A stretch of 34,137 nt of DNA. Source: Shewanella sp. TC10. Lineage in GTDB: Bacteria > Pseudomonadota > Gammaproteobacteria > Enterobacterales > Shewanellaceae. A program made the translations under genes and the position numbers. Within the stretch, counting starts at the first letter, position 1. The number at the start of each line of letters is the position of its first letter. Positions 1 through 8,094 of the stretch are shown one piece after another. Under the pieces are notes generated by a model, which worked only from the letters and a program-made list of their open reading frames with translations, did no database searches and was not told where the DNA came from. Where the stretch lies: NCBI RefSeq assembly GCF_009663145.1, contig NZ_VKHR01000020.1:41556-75692 (forward strand). Reading direction: 5' to 3'.

Positions 1-401
1 GTACCTCAATAACAGGCCGAATATATGGGTGCAATGAACTATTCTCAAAGTCGATATTAAATATCTTGCAAACCGGATGGGTCCATATATGCCAAGTTAG
101 CTTTCGTTAGGCCACGGATGGCCTATCGGAAGCGTTAGGCCTTTTCGGCAACGGCCGAAGCAGGCACACATGAAGTTTGAAACTGGATCGAACCCCATCG
201 AAAATTATGCGTTTTTCAGCATTTTTCGTCTGGGGCGCTGAGGGTTTCCAAAGGGGCGCAAGCGCTTTGCCCCTTTGGTCTGGTGTGGGCGAAGCGCCAC
301 GACTTTGGTTTGTTCAAATAGCAATCAAGGAATAAGGCAAAGCTTATTCCATATGCCAACCGCTATTTAATCAAATAGTTAATAACCAAGCCCATCAACA
401 A
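1..401. other. Palindrome-rich non-coding region downstream of frdB
   Basis: I see no convincing coding frame here. The stretch is dense in inverted repeats. One is a near-perfect 31-bp palindrome at 248-278. Another pairs GGAATAAG at 329-336 with CTTATTCC at 343-350, and this lies inside an outer pair AAATAGC (317-323) and GCTATTT (362-368). GC-rich short hairpins occur around 113-165. It looks like a dispersed extragenic repeat or a remnant of one, which would also fit a contig starting here. That is inference; the repeat family is not identified. Confidence 0.45.
248..278. repeat. 31-bp near-perfect palindrome
   Basis: The arms CCAAAGGGGC (248-257) and GCCCCTTTGG (269-278) are exact reverse complements, and the centre contains AAGCGCTT, itself a palindrome. 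Only a few inner positions fail to pair. There is no T-tract on either side, so it is not a canonical intrinsic terminator. Confidence 0.7.
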
Positions 402-435
402 AAAAGCCGCTGAACATTGCTGTTTAGCGGCTTTT
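402..435 (-). terminator. Intrinsic terminator of the frdCAB operon
   Basis: AAAAGCCGCT (402-411) pairs with AGCGGCTTTT (426-435), extended inward by AACA/TGTT around a short loop. On the minus strand the stem is followed by a run of six T. It lies 17 bp beyond the frdB stop codon. Confidence 0.85.
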
Positions 436-452
436 AAATGTTTAGCTACAAA

Positions 453-1190
453 TTAGCAGCTAACAATAGTCTGCGCCATTTTACGGCGTAAATAGGCAAT
501 TTGCTGCATGTGAGGTAAATCTTTCGGACACGCATCCTGACAACCTAGTAAGGTCATACAACCAAACACGCCATCTTGATTACCAATAACATGATAGAAG
601 TCTTCAGCACTACGGGTATCACGGCTGTCCATTTCAAAGCGGGCGATTTTCATCATACCAACCGCGCCAACAAAGCTGTCTTTCATTTGCTTAGTCGCAC
701 ACGCAGATACACAGACACCGCACTCCACACAACGTTCTAACTCATACAATTTCGCCGCTTCAGCAGGATCCATTGGAGACTCTAAACGATGGATATCAAT
801 ATCATTCGCATCAGGTTGTAGCCACAATTGTAAACGCTCAGCAAGCTGACGCATAAACTTGCCTGTGTTAACCGATAAGTCGCCAATCAGTTCAAAACCT
901 GGCAATGGCATCAGTTTAATTTTTCCATCAGGAAAATTAGCCGTTAGCGTGCGACAAGCCAAGGTGGGTTTGCCATTAATCACCATGGCACAACTGCCAC
1001 AAATACCCGCGCGACAAACAAAATCAAATTGCAACGATGGATCTTGCTGCTCACGTAACAAGTTCAATGCAATAAACACCGTCATACCTGGCGCTTCGGT
1101 GATCTCGTAAGTCACCATTTTTGGCTTGTCATTTGGATCTTGCGGATCATAACGAAAAATTTCAAAACTAATCGTACGTGGGCTAGTCAT
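453..1190 (-). CDS. frdB: Fumarate reductase iron-sulfur subunit FrdB
   Basis: This is the electron-transfer subunit between the membrane cytochrome b and the flavoprotein of quinol:fumarate reductase (or a succinate dehydrogenase of the same type), on the cytoplasmic face. All cluster ligands are visible. The plant-ferredoxin-type 2Fe-2S site has Cys59, 64, 67 and 79. Two further clusters are held by CVECGVC at 154-160 with Cys164, and by Cys211, Cys217 and CPK at 221-223. At 245 aa it has normal family length. The ATG overlaps the frdA stop by one base (TAATG), with a GGAGAG ribosome site inside the end of frdA, so the two are translationally coupled. The lack of FrdD and the relation to the Wolinella-like subunit set point to the three-subunit form. 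Confidence 0.95.
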   Translation of the reverse strand: MTSPRTISFEIFRYDPQDPNDKPKMVTYEITEAPGMTVFIALNLLREQQDPSLQFDFVCRAGICGSCAMVINGKPTLACRTLTANFPDGKIKLMPLPGFELIGDLSVNTGKFMRQLAERLQLWLQPDANDIDIHRLESPMDPAEAAKLYELERCVECGVCVSACATKQMKDSFVGAVGMMKIARFEMDSRDTRSAEDFYHVIGNQDGVFGCMTLLGCQDACPKDLPHMQQIAYLRRKMAQTIVSC

Positions 1191-3178
1191 TACTTCTCTC
1201 CCGACACAGCAATCGTGTCACTTAATCTTTCATTACGAGGACGTAATGTTTCAGGTAAATCAAATGGCATAATCGCCGCTTGCTTATCAAAACGATCTGC
1301 ATCTTCACCTAGTTCTGCAAGGATGTTTGCGATCTGAGTTTCACGTTTTGCAGTATCAGGATGCGCTACGGCATTATCATTACCGTAACCACGATAACCT
1401 GGTGGTAATTCCATTTTCATTACATCAAGCTGCTCGTAACTTAACGTCGGCTCTAATGCATTTTCATTAGGCCAAGTGGATAGTGTTCGGTTAAGCCACT
1501 CTTTGTCGTTACGTTGTGGGTAATCTTCACGGGCATGGGCACCGCGGCTTTCTGTACGAGCATTAGCACCACAGGCAACAGTTAAAGCAACACGTAACAT
1601 ACGCGGTACGCGCAATGCTTCCACTAGCTCAGGATTGGCATGACGTTTCTTACATTTAAGGCCAATATTTTTGCTACGCTGCAGCAAGTCTTTTAACTCG
1701 GTAATGGCTTTTTCAAGCTCAGTGCCATTACGGAAAATGCCCACGTAATCCATCATAATGCGTTGCATGGCGAGCTTAATTTCAAACACATTTTCAGTGC
1801 CGTCGCCTACAAGTAAGTCATCAATTTCAGCTTGTAACTTGCTCATGCTGTTATCAATCACTTGAGTGTTGATTTCAAGCGTGTTTTTCTCACAATAATC
1901 GGCCACATATTTTCCGATTATCATGCCGCCCACAACGGTCTCAGCCAGTGAGTTACCGCCTAAGCGGTTAAAGCCGTGCATATCCCAACAGGCTGCTTCA
2001 CCGACACTGAATAAGCCTGCAAGTTGCGGGCTTTCACCAGTTGCATTAGTGCGGATACCGCCCATAGAATAATGCTGTGTTGGCCTAACCGGGATCCAAT
2101 CTTTTGCAGGATCAATCCCTAAGAAGTTTTCACAAATCTCTTTCACTTCACGTAAGTTGGTTTCAACGTGTTTGCGGCCAAGCAAGGTAATATCAAGCCA
2201 TAAATGTGGCCCATACGGACTATCAACCCCTTTGCCTTTTCGCATATGTTCGGTCATGCGACGAGAAACCACATCACGTGATGCGAGTTCTTTCTTTTCA
2301 GGCTCATAGTCTGGCATAAAGCGATGACCATCTTTGTCACGCAATAAGCCACCATCACCACGACAACCTTCTGTGGTTAAAATCCCCACAGGTACAATCG
2401 CTGTTGGGTGGAACTGCACCGCTTCCATATTACCTAAGCTTGCTACACCTGAATCCAGCGCTAATGCTTGGCCAATACCTTCACAAATAATAGCGTTGGT
2501 CGATACTTCATAAATACGACCATAGCCGCCCGTAGCAATCGTGGTTGATTTACCAATATAGGCACGTAGCTCTCCCGTCACTAAACAGCGCGCAATCACA
2601 CCGTGACAGCGTTTGCCATCATGGATAAGCGATAGTGCTTCAATGCGCTCATGAACAGGAATGTCCATTTCAATGGCTTTGTTATCAACGGCATATAACA
2701 GCGAATGTCCGGTGCCATCAGCGGTATAACAGGTACGCCACTTTTTAGTGCCGCCAAAATCACGTGCATTGATTAAACCATGGGCTTTTTCAGCTTCAGT
2801 AATTGTCACCTTTTCAGCATTCACCACCACTTGGCGATCGCCCGCGGTAATACGCGACCAAGGTACGCCCCAATTAGCCAGTTCACGCACAGCTTTGGGC
2901 GCACAATGAGCAAACATTCGCGCTACGTCTTGATCGCAGCCCCAGTCAGACCCTTTTACGGTATCTTGGAAATGAACATCTTCATCATCGCCCATCCCTT
3001 TAACCGTGTTGCCAAGGCTGGCTTGCATGCCACCTTGTGCTGCAGCTGAGTGAGAACGCTTAGCGGGAATTAGCGATAACACCACAGTGTCTAAACCACG
3101 CTCTTTTGAAGCAATAGCCACACGTAAACCAGCAAGGCCTGCGCCGACGACTAATGAGTCTGTATAAATAATTTTCAC
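1190..3178 (-). CDS. frdA: Fumarate reductase flavoprotein subunit FrdA
   Basis: The catalytic FAD subunit interconverts fumarate and succinate. The N-terminal dinucleotide-binding motif [12 protein letters not shown] (10-21) is followed by [10 protein letters not shown], whose His43 is the expected site of covalent FAD attachment. The substrate-domain motif QFHPTAI and the C-terminal segment with [12 protein letters not shown] and RNDKEW, typical of SdhA/FrdA proteins, are intact. The length of 662 aa fits the three-subunit, Wolinella-type enzymes. The start codon is GTG (plus strand CAC at 3176-3178), behind a good ribosome site AAGGAG. It is the middle gene of frdC-frdA-frdB. From sequence alone, fumarate reduction with menaquinol cannot be separated from succinate oxidation. 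In Shewanella a separate periplasmic fumarate reductase is known to do the main anaerobic reduction. Confidence 0.95.
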   Translation of the reverse strand: MKIIYTDSLVVGAGLAGLRVAIASKERGLDTVVLSLIPAKRSHSAAAQGGMQASLGNTVKGMGDDEDVHFQDTVKGSDWGCDQDVARMFAHCAPKAVRELANWGVPWSRITAGDRQVVVNAEKVTITEAEKAHGLINARDFGGTKKWRTCYTADGTGHSLLYAVDNKAIEMDIPVHERIEALSLIHDGKRCHGVIARCLVTGELRAYIGKSTTIATGGYGRIYEVSTNAIICEGIGQALALDSGVASLGNMEAVQFHPTAIVPVGILTTEGCRGDGGLLRDKDGHRFMPDYEPEKKELASRDVVSRRMTEHMRKGKGVDSPYGPHLWLDITLLGRKHVETNLREVKEICENFLGIDPAKDWIPVRPTQHYSMGGIRTNATGESPQLAGLFSVGEAACWDMHGFNRLGGNSLAETVVGGMIIGKYVADYCEKNTLEINTQVIDNSMSKLQAEIDDLLVGDGTENVFEIKLAMQRIMMDYVGIFRNGTELEKAITELKDLLQRSKNIGLKCKKRHANPELVEALRVPRMLRVALTVACGANARTESRGAHAREDYPQRNDKEWLNRTLSTWPNENALEPTLSYEQLDVMKMELPPGYRGYGNDNAVAHPDTAKRETQIANILAELGEDADRFDKQAAIMPFDLPETLRPRNERLSDTIAVSGEK

Positions 3179-3247
3179 GGATACTCCTTAAATACGTTAT
3201 GAGCCATGAATGCAATGCACCCAGGTTCATCTACAACTCGTTAGTCT

Positions 3248-4012
3248 TTAGCTCGGCACGAATGGAGTCACAGGTAACTCCAATGATTGACCGATAAAAA
3301 TATAAGTAAGCAAGCTAGCAATACCAATAATCATCAAGTACACCACCATCACTTTGGCAAGCTTTAATGCCGCCATGCGTTTAGTCGTGATGCCCCATTT
3401 AATGGCTACGCGATACAAACCAAACATGGCATGAATGACCACTGCAGGGAGCAGCAATACATAAAGCATCCACACATCTTGGTGATAAACCCGCTCAGCG
3501 GATAAATGCGGTCCGATTTCAGGGTTGGTGATCATGTCAAATAAATGCACTGGCGCGAGGAAGAATAAAAGAAAGCCAGTGATAAGCTGCCAAAACCATA
3601 TCTTAGTATCTTGGTGCGGCATAATTGTCATTTGGCTGCGCAGTGCTCGCCATTGTTGGATTTGGGCAGGGAATCGTCTTAATGCAAACAGAGCATGCAC
3701 TAATACGACGATTAACATAAATGCCGAGACGAATTTAGTCGTTACAGGAAAACCTTGTCCATTGTCACTGAACATACTGCCTTCAAGAAAATGCGCCACA
3801 TGATAAAAGGCATCTTTGCTGATCAAAATGCTCGATTCAAAATGCAAATGCATAATAATGAAAAAACCTAACAACAACCCGGTAGCACTTTGTAATTTAT
3901 CGGCTCTGGCTGCCCAAATCGGGTTCAAATACCCTTTTGACGAGACGTCATGAATCTTTTGTGTTTGAGTTTGCGATGAAGCAGTCATAGTTTCCATGCC
4001 TGTTAATGACAT
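3248..4012 (-). CDS. frdC: Fumarate reductase cytochrome b subunit FrdC
   Basis: This integral membrane diheme cytochrome b anchors FrdAB and exchanges electrons with quinone. About five hydrophobic helices are visible from residue ~40 to the C-terminus, with helix-borne histidines that fit heme ligation (for example in FIIMHLHFE, FFLAPVHLFD and VIHAMFGLY). At 254 aa it matches the single-anchor FrdC of Wolinella-type enzymes rather than the FrdC/FrdD pair of E. coli. The start is uncertain: ATG codons occur at residues 1, 6 and 9, and the third (3986-3988) has GGA at better spacing. It is the first gene of the operon, and about 70 bp separate it from frdA. Confidence 0.9.
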   Translation of the reverse strand: MSLTGMETMTASSQTQTQKIHDVSSKGYLNPIWAARADKLQSATGLLLGFFIIMHLHFESSILISKDAFYHVAHFLEGSMFSDNGQGFPVTTKFVSAFMLIVVLVHALFALRRFPAQIQQWRALRSQMTIMPHQDTKIWFWQLITGFLLFFLAPVHLFDMITNPEIGPHLSAERVYHQDVWMLYVLLLPAVVIHAMFGLYRVAIKWGITTKRMAALKLAKVMVVYLMIIGIASLLTYIFIGQSLELPVTPFVPS

Positions 4013-4068
4013 ATTTCTGGTAAATTTAGCTTATCAGCTATCCCTATTTCTCCTTGTCCATAAAAATT

Positions 4069-4090
4069 AAATCGTGATCAAGCTCACTTA
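4069..4090. promoter_or_regulatory. CRP-like site upstream of frdC
   Basis: GTGA (4074-4077) and TCAC (4084-4087) are separated by six bases within AT flanks, matching the core of the CRP consensus TGTGA-N6-TCACA. CRP is the established activator of anaerobic respiration genes in Shewanella, so a role in frd control is likely but unproven here. Confidence 0.5.
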
Positions 4091-4111
4091 CCATTGATCG
4101 TCTTTTAGAAC

Positions 4112-4125
4112 TTGATCACAATCAC
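4112..4125. promoter_or_regulatory. FNR/EtrA-like box upstream of frdC
   Basis: TTGATCACAATCAC matches the FNR consensus TTGAT-N4-ATCAA at nine of ten positions. It lies about 100 bp upstream of the frdC start, on the side expected for anaerobic control of this operon. Confidence 0.45.
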
Positions 4126-4371
4126 AAATTGTTCAAATTTAAGAACTCAAAATTTCGCTTATCTTTCATTAATTTATAGTGACATTCAAACAAGGGAGTG
4201 AGTTACACTGATTTCATCATGGATATTAATAGGTTAATCATTAACCAGTCGTTAAAAGTGCTAAAACAAGCCTTTCGAAGCAAATGTGCAATATTTCACT
4301 ATCAAATGCTGCTGTTTTAGCCTTCAAGCAGGTACAATACGCGATTAAATTATTCTCATAGGAAAAACTCC

Positions 4372-5253
4372 ATGCCTTGGATTCAACTTCGCATTAGCAC
4401 TAACAGCGACCACGCCGACGCACTCGGTGACCTTTTAATGGAGCAAGGTTCTGTATCAATTACCTATGAAGATGGTAAAGACACCCCTATTTTTGAACCT
4501 AAGTTAGGTGAAACGCCGCTTTGGCAAGACACTATTGTCATTGCCTTATTTGACGCAGGTACTGACTTAAGTCCTACCGTGAGCTTTTTAGAAACTCTGC
4601 CTTATTTAGGTAAAGGCTTTAAGCATAAAATCGAGCAAATTGAAGACAAAGACTGGGTACGTGAATGGATGGACAGCTTCCACCCAATCAAGTTTGGTCA
4701 GCGCCTATGGATATGCCCTAGCTGGCGTGATATTCCAGAGCCTGATGCAGTCAACGTCATTCTTGACCCTGGTTTAGCATTTGGTACGGGGACTCACCCA
4801 ACCACCGCACTCTGTTTAGAGTGGTTAGACGGTTTAGATTTATCAGACAAAGAAGTGATCGATTTTGGTTGTGGTTCAGGCATTTTAGCCATCGCCGCCC
4901 TTAAACTTGGCGCCAAAACCGTCACGGGTGTCGATATTGACTACCAAGCCATTGATGCATCAACAGCCAATGCCGAGCGAAATGGCGTTGCAGATAAACT
5001 GGCACTGTATTTACCAGAGAATCAACCTGAGAATCTGCAAGCTGATATTCTGGTAGCTAACATTCTTGCTGGCCCTTTACGCGAATTAGCACCACTGATT
5101 GCAGAAAAAGTTAAACCTGGCGGAAAATTAGCGCTGTCAGGGCTTTTACAAGAGCAAGCAGAAGAAATCTCACAGTTCTATAGCCAATGGTTCATCATGG
5201 ATGAAGCGGCTCACAAAGACGACTGGAGCCGCTTGACAGGCACCCGTAAATAA
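4372..5253 (+). CDS. prmA: Ribosomal protein L11 methyltransferase PrmA
   Basis: PrmA uses S-adenosylmethionine to trimethylate ribosomal protein L11 in the cytoplasm. The N-terminal ~90 residues form the L11-recognition domain (MPWIQLRI at the start). The class I methyltransferase domain shows FGTGTHPTT before motif I, then [14 protein letters not shown], and the catalytic-region motif VANILAGPL. At 293 aa it has the standard length. AGGA lies ten bases before the ATG. It sits just upstream of dusB-fis, the usual order in gammaproteobacteria, but a separate promoter with a GC-rich discriminator precedes dusB. A C-rich/G-rich imperfect hairpin at about 5269-5303 follows the stop codon. Confidence 0.97.
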   Translation: MPWIQLRISTNSDHADALGDLLMEQGSVSITYEDGKDTPIFEPKLGETPLWQDTIVIALFDAGTDLSPTVSFLETLPYLGKGFKHKIEQIEDKDWVREWMDSFHPIKFGQRLWICPSWRDIPEPDAVNVILDPGLAFGTGTHPTTALCLEWLDGLDLSDKEVIDFGCGSGILAIAALKLGAKTVTGVDIDYQAIDASTANAERNGVADKLALYLPENQPENLQADILVANILAGPLRELAPLIAEKVKPGGKLALSGLLQEQAEEISQFYSQWFIMDEAAHKDDWSRLTGTRK

Positions 5254-5364
5254 CGGTAAAGGCATTACACCCCCTATGGCAGCTAGATCTCTGTCAAAGG
5301 GGGCAATTACGACTCCCCAACTAAAAGTCAAGAAAAAAAGTTACATTTAGTTCATTTATTGACC

Positions 5365-5401
5365 TTTTCAGGAAGGCAAAAAAGGGCTAATATAGCGCCC
5401 C
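5365..5401 (+). promoter_or_regulatory. dusB-fis promoter with GC-rich discriminator
   Basis: TTTTCA (5365-5370), 17 bases, then TAATAT (5388-5393) and directly AGCGCCCC (5394-5401). The GC-rich discriminator between -10 and start site is the hallmark of the stringently controlled, growth-rate-regulated fis promoter known in E. coli. The match is by eye; the transcription start is not mapped. Confidence 0.6.
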
Positions 5402-5426
5402 TTTGACGAGCAAGGTGATTAACTCA

Positions 5427-6395
5427 ATGCAAATTGGCCCTTATCAACTGAGCAATCAGCTGATCGTGGCACCAATGGCAGGTGTCACCGATCGCGCTTT
5501 TAGAAACCTCTGTTTACGCTATGGCGCAGGTCTAGCGGTTTCAGAAATGCTTTCATCGAATCCTGAAGTTTGGGATACCGATAAAAGCCGCCAGCGCATG
5601 ATGCATTCTGGTGAAGAAGGTATACGCTCAGTACAAATCGCAGGCGCAGATCCTGAATTAATGGCAAACGCAGCTCAGTTCAACGTTGAACAAGGTGCGC
5701 ATATCATTGATATCAATATGGGTTGCCCTGCAAAAAAAGTGAATAAAAAGCTCGCAGGTTCGGCATTAATGCAAGATCCCCAGCTAGTGAAAGAGATTTT
5801 ACAAGCTGTTGTTAGTGCAGTTGATGTCCCTGTGACACTGAAGATCCGCACAGGTTGGCAACCTGAACATCGTAACGGTGTTGAAATTGCCCACATTGCA
5901 GAAGATTGTGGTATCGCCTCTCTCGCCGTTCACGGTAGAACGAGACAATGCATGTATAAAGGCTTTGCCGAATACGACACCATTAAAGCAATAAAACAAA
6001 ATGTCTCAATCCCTGTTGTTGCCAACGGAGATATCGACAGTCCAGAGAAAGCTAAGTTTGTCTTAGATTACACTGGCGCCGATGCTTTGATGGTAGGACG
6101 AGGAGCCCAAGGCAGACCGTGGATTTTTAGAGAAATCCACCACTACTTGGAAACAGGTAAAAAATTACCGCCAGTTGAGGCGAGCGAGCAACGAGAAATC
6201 ATGCTCGAACACCTTAACAAATTGTACGAATTGTACGGCGAATACAAAGGTGTCCGATTTGCCCGAAAGCATATGGGATGGTACCTAAACCAAGAAGAAC
6301 AGCGACAGTTCCGTGCTGACTTCAATAGGCTTGAAACCGCTGAACAGCAATATTCCTTAGTGGAATGTTACTTTGATGAATTAGTAAATTTTTAA
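5427..6395 (+). CDS. dusB: tRNA-dihydrouridine synthase DusB
   Basis: This FMN-dependent enzyme reduces uridine to dihydrouridine in the tRNA D-loop. The TIM-barrel Dus fold is evident: APMAGVTDRAFR near the N-terminus, the catalytic cysteine in NMGCPAKKVNKK, then HGRTR, VVANGDI and ALMVGRGAQGRPW for FMN and substrate binding. I place the start at the ATG of MQIGPYQL because AAGGTG lies nine bases before it. An in-frame TTG at 5403 would fall at the transcription start. The protein is 322 aa, normal for DusB. It forms an operon with fis, whose ATG follows 18 bp after the stop. Confidence 0.96.
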   Translation: MQIGPYQLSNQLIVAPMAGVTDRAFRNLCLRYGAGLAVSEMLSSNPEVWDTDKSRQRMMHSGEEGIRSVQIAGADPELMANAAQFNVEQGAHIIDINMGCPAKKVNKKLAGSALMQDPQLVKEILQAVVSAVDVPVTLKIRTGWQPEHRNGVEIAHIAEDCGIASLAVHGRTRQCMYKGFAEYDTIKAIKQNVSIPVVANGDIDSPEKAKFVLDYTGADALMVGRGAQGRPWIFREIHHYLETGKKLPPVEASEQREIMLEHLNKLYELYGEYKGVRFARKHMGWYLNQEEQRQFRADFNRLETAEQQYSLVECYFDELVNF

Positions 6396-6751
<356 letters not shown>

Positions 6752-6785
6752 CGGGTTTCTCAGCAATGAGAAGCCCGTTTTTGTT
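6752..6785 (+). terminator. Island-borne replacement terminator for fis
   Basis: CGGGTTTCTCA (6752-6762), loop GCAA, then TGAGAAGCCCG (6767-6777) give an 11-bp stem with one G-U pair, followed by TTTTTGTT. It lies immediately inside the island yet has the same position, a GNRA loop and the same 3' sequence as the resident terminator at 15891-15919. The stem bases differ by paired changes. Confidence 0.85.
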
Positions 6786-6790
6786 ATTTA

Positions 6791-6798
6791 AACCCACA
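6791..6798 (+). promoter_or_regulatory. Candidate integrase arm site, left end
   Basis: AACCCACA stands 39 bases inside the left repeat. The same octamer appears three times within 42 bp at the other island end, beside the integrase gene. A motif present at both ends of an integrated element is what arm-type integrase sites look like. Confidence 0.4.
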
Positions 6799-6822
6799 AG
6801 TAAACCCTCAATAAGTAATATA

Positions 6823-6974
6823 CTGGTTAGGGTGGACTTCACCGCAATTTATGCACCTGAGCCTGAAGATGAAATCATCAACTAATTATCTCGGACACAT
6901 GAAACGACGATGAAAGATTTAAAAGATGCTAAAAACCAATTAAAAGATCTGCACTTAGAAATAACATTAACTAA
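6823..6974 (+). pseudogene. Decayed IS110-family transposase fragment
   Basis: One frame reads VDFTAIYAPEPEDEIIN, a stop codon at 6883-6885, then LSRTHETTMKDLKDAKNQLK. The frame then shifts and the neighbouring frame continues as ALRNNIN (to about 6971). From memory, IS110-family transposases carry just this order, with an 'APEPEDEAIRDL' type stretch, then 'DAKxQLKALLLRNNI'. Only about 50 codons of a roughly 300-400-residue protein remain, with at least one stop and one frameshift, so it is inactive. No IS ends could be defined. Confidence 0.6.
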
Positions 6975-7338
6975 AGAGGTACTGCCAATTGGTAGCTTTG
7001 TAGTGCCCAATAAATACAGGCCACTTGCTTAGAGGTGCCCCTAACTCGTTTTTGGACAATAGCGTGATAGAACTATTTCATTATCAAATTTCGAACTGAT
7101 TATTAAGAATTACCTTGTTTGCATACCGATAATAGACGAAAGAGAGGCTAGAACAAGCAAAAGGATGCAAATGAGAGTTATTTGTAGTAACTAAGATTGT
7201 AGGACAAGCCTGCTGGATCATAGAGTAAGAAAGTGGGGAAAACAAAATCTGAACTGTTTGCTCAGAATTGAAAGAGACTTTTGTTAGGCAGGGAAGAGCA
7301 TGGTGAGGTGAGGCTTTTATACCTCACCAAAAGAGAGA
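6975..7338. other. Non-coding stretch between IS remnant and toxin gene
   Basis: I see no supported gene. It contains a motif near 7034-7057 that recurs imperfectly at about 8388-8411, and, just beyond the toxin gene, the inverted repeat GGTGAGGT (7302-7309) / ACCTCACC (7321-7328). That hairpin lacks a T-tract on either strand, so it is only a weak candidate terminator for the toxin transcript. Confidence 0.4.
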
Positions 7339-7881
7339 CTATTCGTCATCAGGTTTAACGATTGTACGTTTCTTTTTTACCGTAATCTTAACTTCTTTTT
7401 TATGAGCATCTAACTCATCATGATAGTTTTGTAATGTGCTACGGTAAAATTGTTGTTTATATGGCAGAGCTTTCTGATGCGCACGAACATATGAGTCCAC
7501 ATACCTCTTAAACTGCTTTAGGATTTCATATTCATTATCGTTAATGGTTGTTTTTTGTTTATTATCCGACAAAGGATACTCATTACCGAAATCCGACTCT
7601 TTATCAGAGATAAGTAGCGCCTTTTGAAAGTCTAATCCTCGGTGGAACTTTTCACCATTCTCATCAGTCTGGACATCTGCTACAAAGGAAATAGGAGCGC
7701 CGCCAATTTTTTTAGGCTTACCCTTACTATCTACTTCTAGGTTCGAGCGCAAAGGAACCGCAAAGGTAAGGTCGTTATATGTAATCTCTGCTACTGAGTA
7801 GCCACGCCCTTTATCCTCTAGAACCTCTTGTAAATCTTTTGTCTTTTCTACAAAGTCATTGCTTAATTTGTTAAACTTCAA
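7339..7881 (-). CDS. tenpN: Type III toxin, TenpN-like endoribonuclease
   Basis: Predicted RNase toxin of the ToxN/AbiQ/TenpN group, held inactive by a repeated RNA antitoxin and known in the family to give abortive infection of phages. The 180-aa sequence has TenpN-like segments in order: MKFNKLSNDF at the start, RGYSVAEITYNDLTFAVPLRS (split by a variable strand), FVADVQ, HRGLDFQKALLI and FKRYVDSYV, with a charged tail. The start is TTG, with AAGGAAG six to seven bases upstream. Family assignment is from recalled motifs. The context strongly supports it: directly upstream are a strong promoter, two 54-nt tandem repeats and a terminator 20 bp before the gene, the exact type III plan in which read-through supplies a little toxin mRNA. 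The gene is cargo of the fis island. Confidence 0.82.
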   Translation of the reverse strand: MKFNKLSNDFVEKTKDLQEVLEDKGRGYSVAEITYNDLTFAVPLRSNLEVDSKGKPKKIGGAPISFVADVQTDENGEKFHRGLDFQKALLISDKESDFGNEYPLSDNKQKTTINDNEYEILKQFKRYVDSYVRAHQKALPYKQQFYRSTLQNYHDELDAHKKEVKITVKKKRTIVKPDDE

Positions 7882-7901
7882 AACTATCTTCCTTTGGATA
7901 C

Positions 7902-7928
7902 AAAAAACCCACCGATTAAGGTGGGTTT
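7902..7928 (-). terminator. Attenuating terminator between antitoxin RNA and toxin
   Basis: AAACCCACC (7905-7913) and GGTGGGTTT (7920-7928) pair around a six-base loop, and the minus strand continues into a run of six T. It lies between the repeat array and the toxin start. In type III systems this position is known to limit toxin expression relative to antitoxin RNA. Confidence 0.85.
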
Positions 7929-7942
7929 AATGAGAATAGATA

Positions 7943-8050
7943 TTCATTCAAAAAGTACTTTTTTATTTTACGAGGAGGATACTTGCCACCTGCGAAACAT
8001 TCAAAGGATACTTATTCGTTCATACGAGGAGCACATCCGACACCACGAGT
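7943..8050 (-). repeat. Two imperfect 54-nt tandem antitoxin repeats
   Basis: Unit 1 is 7997-8050 and unit 2 is 7943-7996, directly adjacent and equal in length. On the minus strand both contain TCG(CA)GGTG, then CTCCTCGTA, a 9-10 base A-rich spacer, AGTA and TTTGAATG. The rest has diverged. The conserved blocks are probably the pseudoknot-forming and toxin-contacting parts. Confidence 0.78.
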
Positions 8051-8065
8051 ATCTATTCTGTCGTA

Positions 8066-8094
8066 ATCATAAATTAAAGGTTTACTAAAAGCAA
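8066..8094 (-). promoter_or_regulatory. Promoter of the antitoxin RNA
   Basis: On the minus strand TTGCTT (8094-8089) is followed by 17 bases and TATGAT (8071-8066), a near-consensus sigma-70 promoter. Six bases later an A at 8059 would begin the RNA exactly at the first arm of the enclosing inverted repeat. Confidence 0.75.

Larger units (their letters stand above)
4013..4371. other. frdC / prmA divergent intergenic region
   Basis: This 359-bp region separates the minus-strand frd operon from plus-strand prmA. Toward frdC it holds a CRP-like site (4069-4090) and an FNR-like site (4112-4125). Toward prmA a TACAAT hexamer near 4333 and AGGA just before the start are plausible -10 and ribosome-binding elements. 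I see no gene or terminator in it. Confidence 0.55.
7902..8059 (-). ncRNA. tenpI: TenpI-like RNA antitoxin
   Basis: A predicted ~158-nt transcript runs from a start near 8059 to the terminator. It contains two adjacent 54-nt repeats (8050-7997 and 7996-7943, read on the minus strand) sharing CTCCTCGTA, AGTA and TTTGAATG blocks in the same order. The array is enclosed by AGAATAGATA at its very 5' end and TATCTATTCT after the second repeat, exact reverse complements. In the family, the toxin itself cuts such transcripts into single-repeat pseudoknots that inhibit it. A 64-codon frame on the opposite strand has no support. The size and ends are inferred from promoter and terminator. Confidence 0.78.

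Noticed and set aside
1140..1337. Plus-strand frames over the frdB/frdA junction
   Set aside because: They are opposite-strand shadows of two clear genes and resemble no protein.
5403..5426. An upstream TTG start for dusB adding eight residues
   Set aside because: It would fall at or next to the predicted transcription start, while the ATG at 5427 has a well-spaced AAGGTG.
6910..7032. A 40-codon plus-strand frame beginning at an ATG after fis
   Set aside because: It lies inside the IS110-like remnant and its second half is out of frame relative to the transposase similarity; no ribosome site.
7894..8088. A 64-codon plus-strand frame opposite the antitoxin RNA, which might encode a protein antitoxin
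   Set aside because: It covers the repeats, terminator and promoter of the RNA, has no ribosome site and uses biased codons; the type III RNA explanation accounts for the region.
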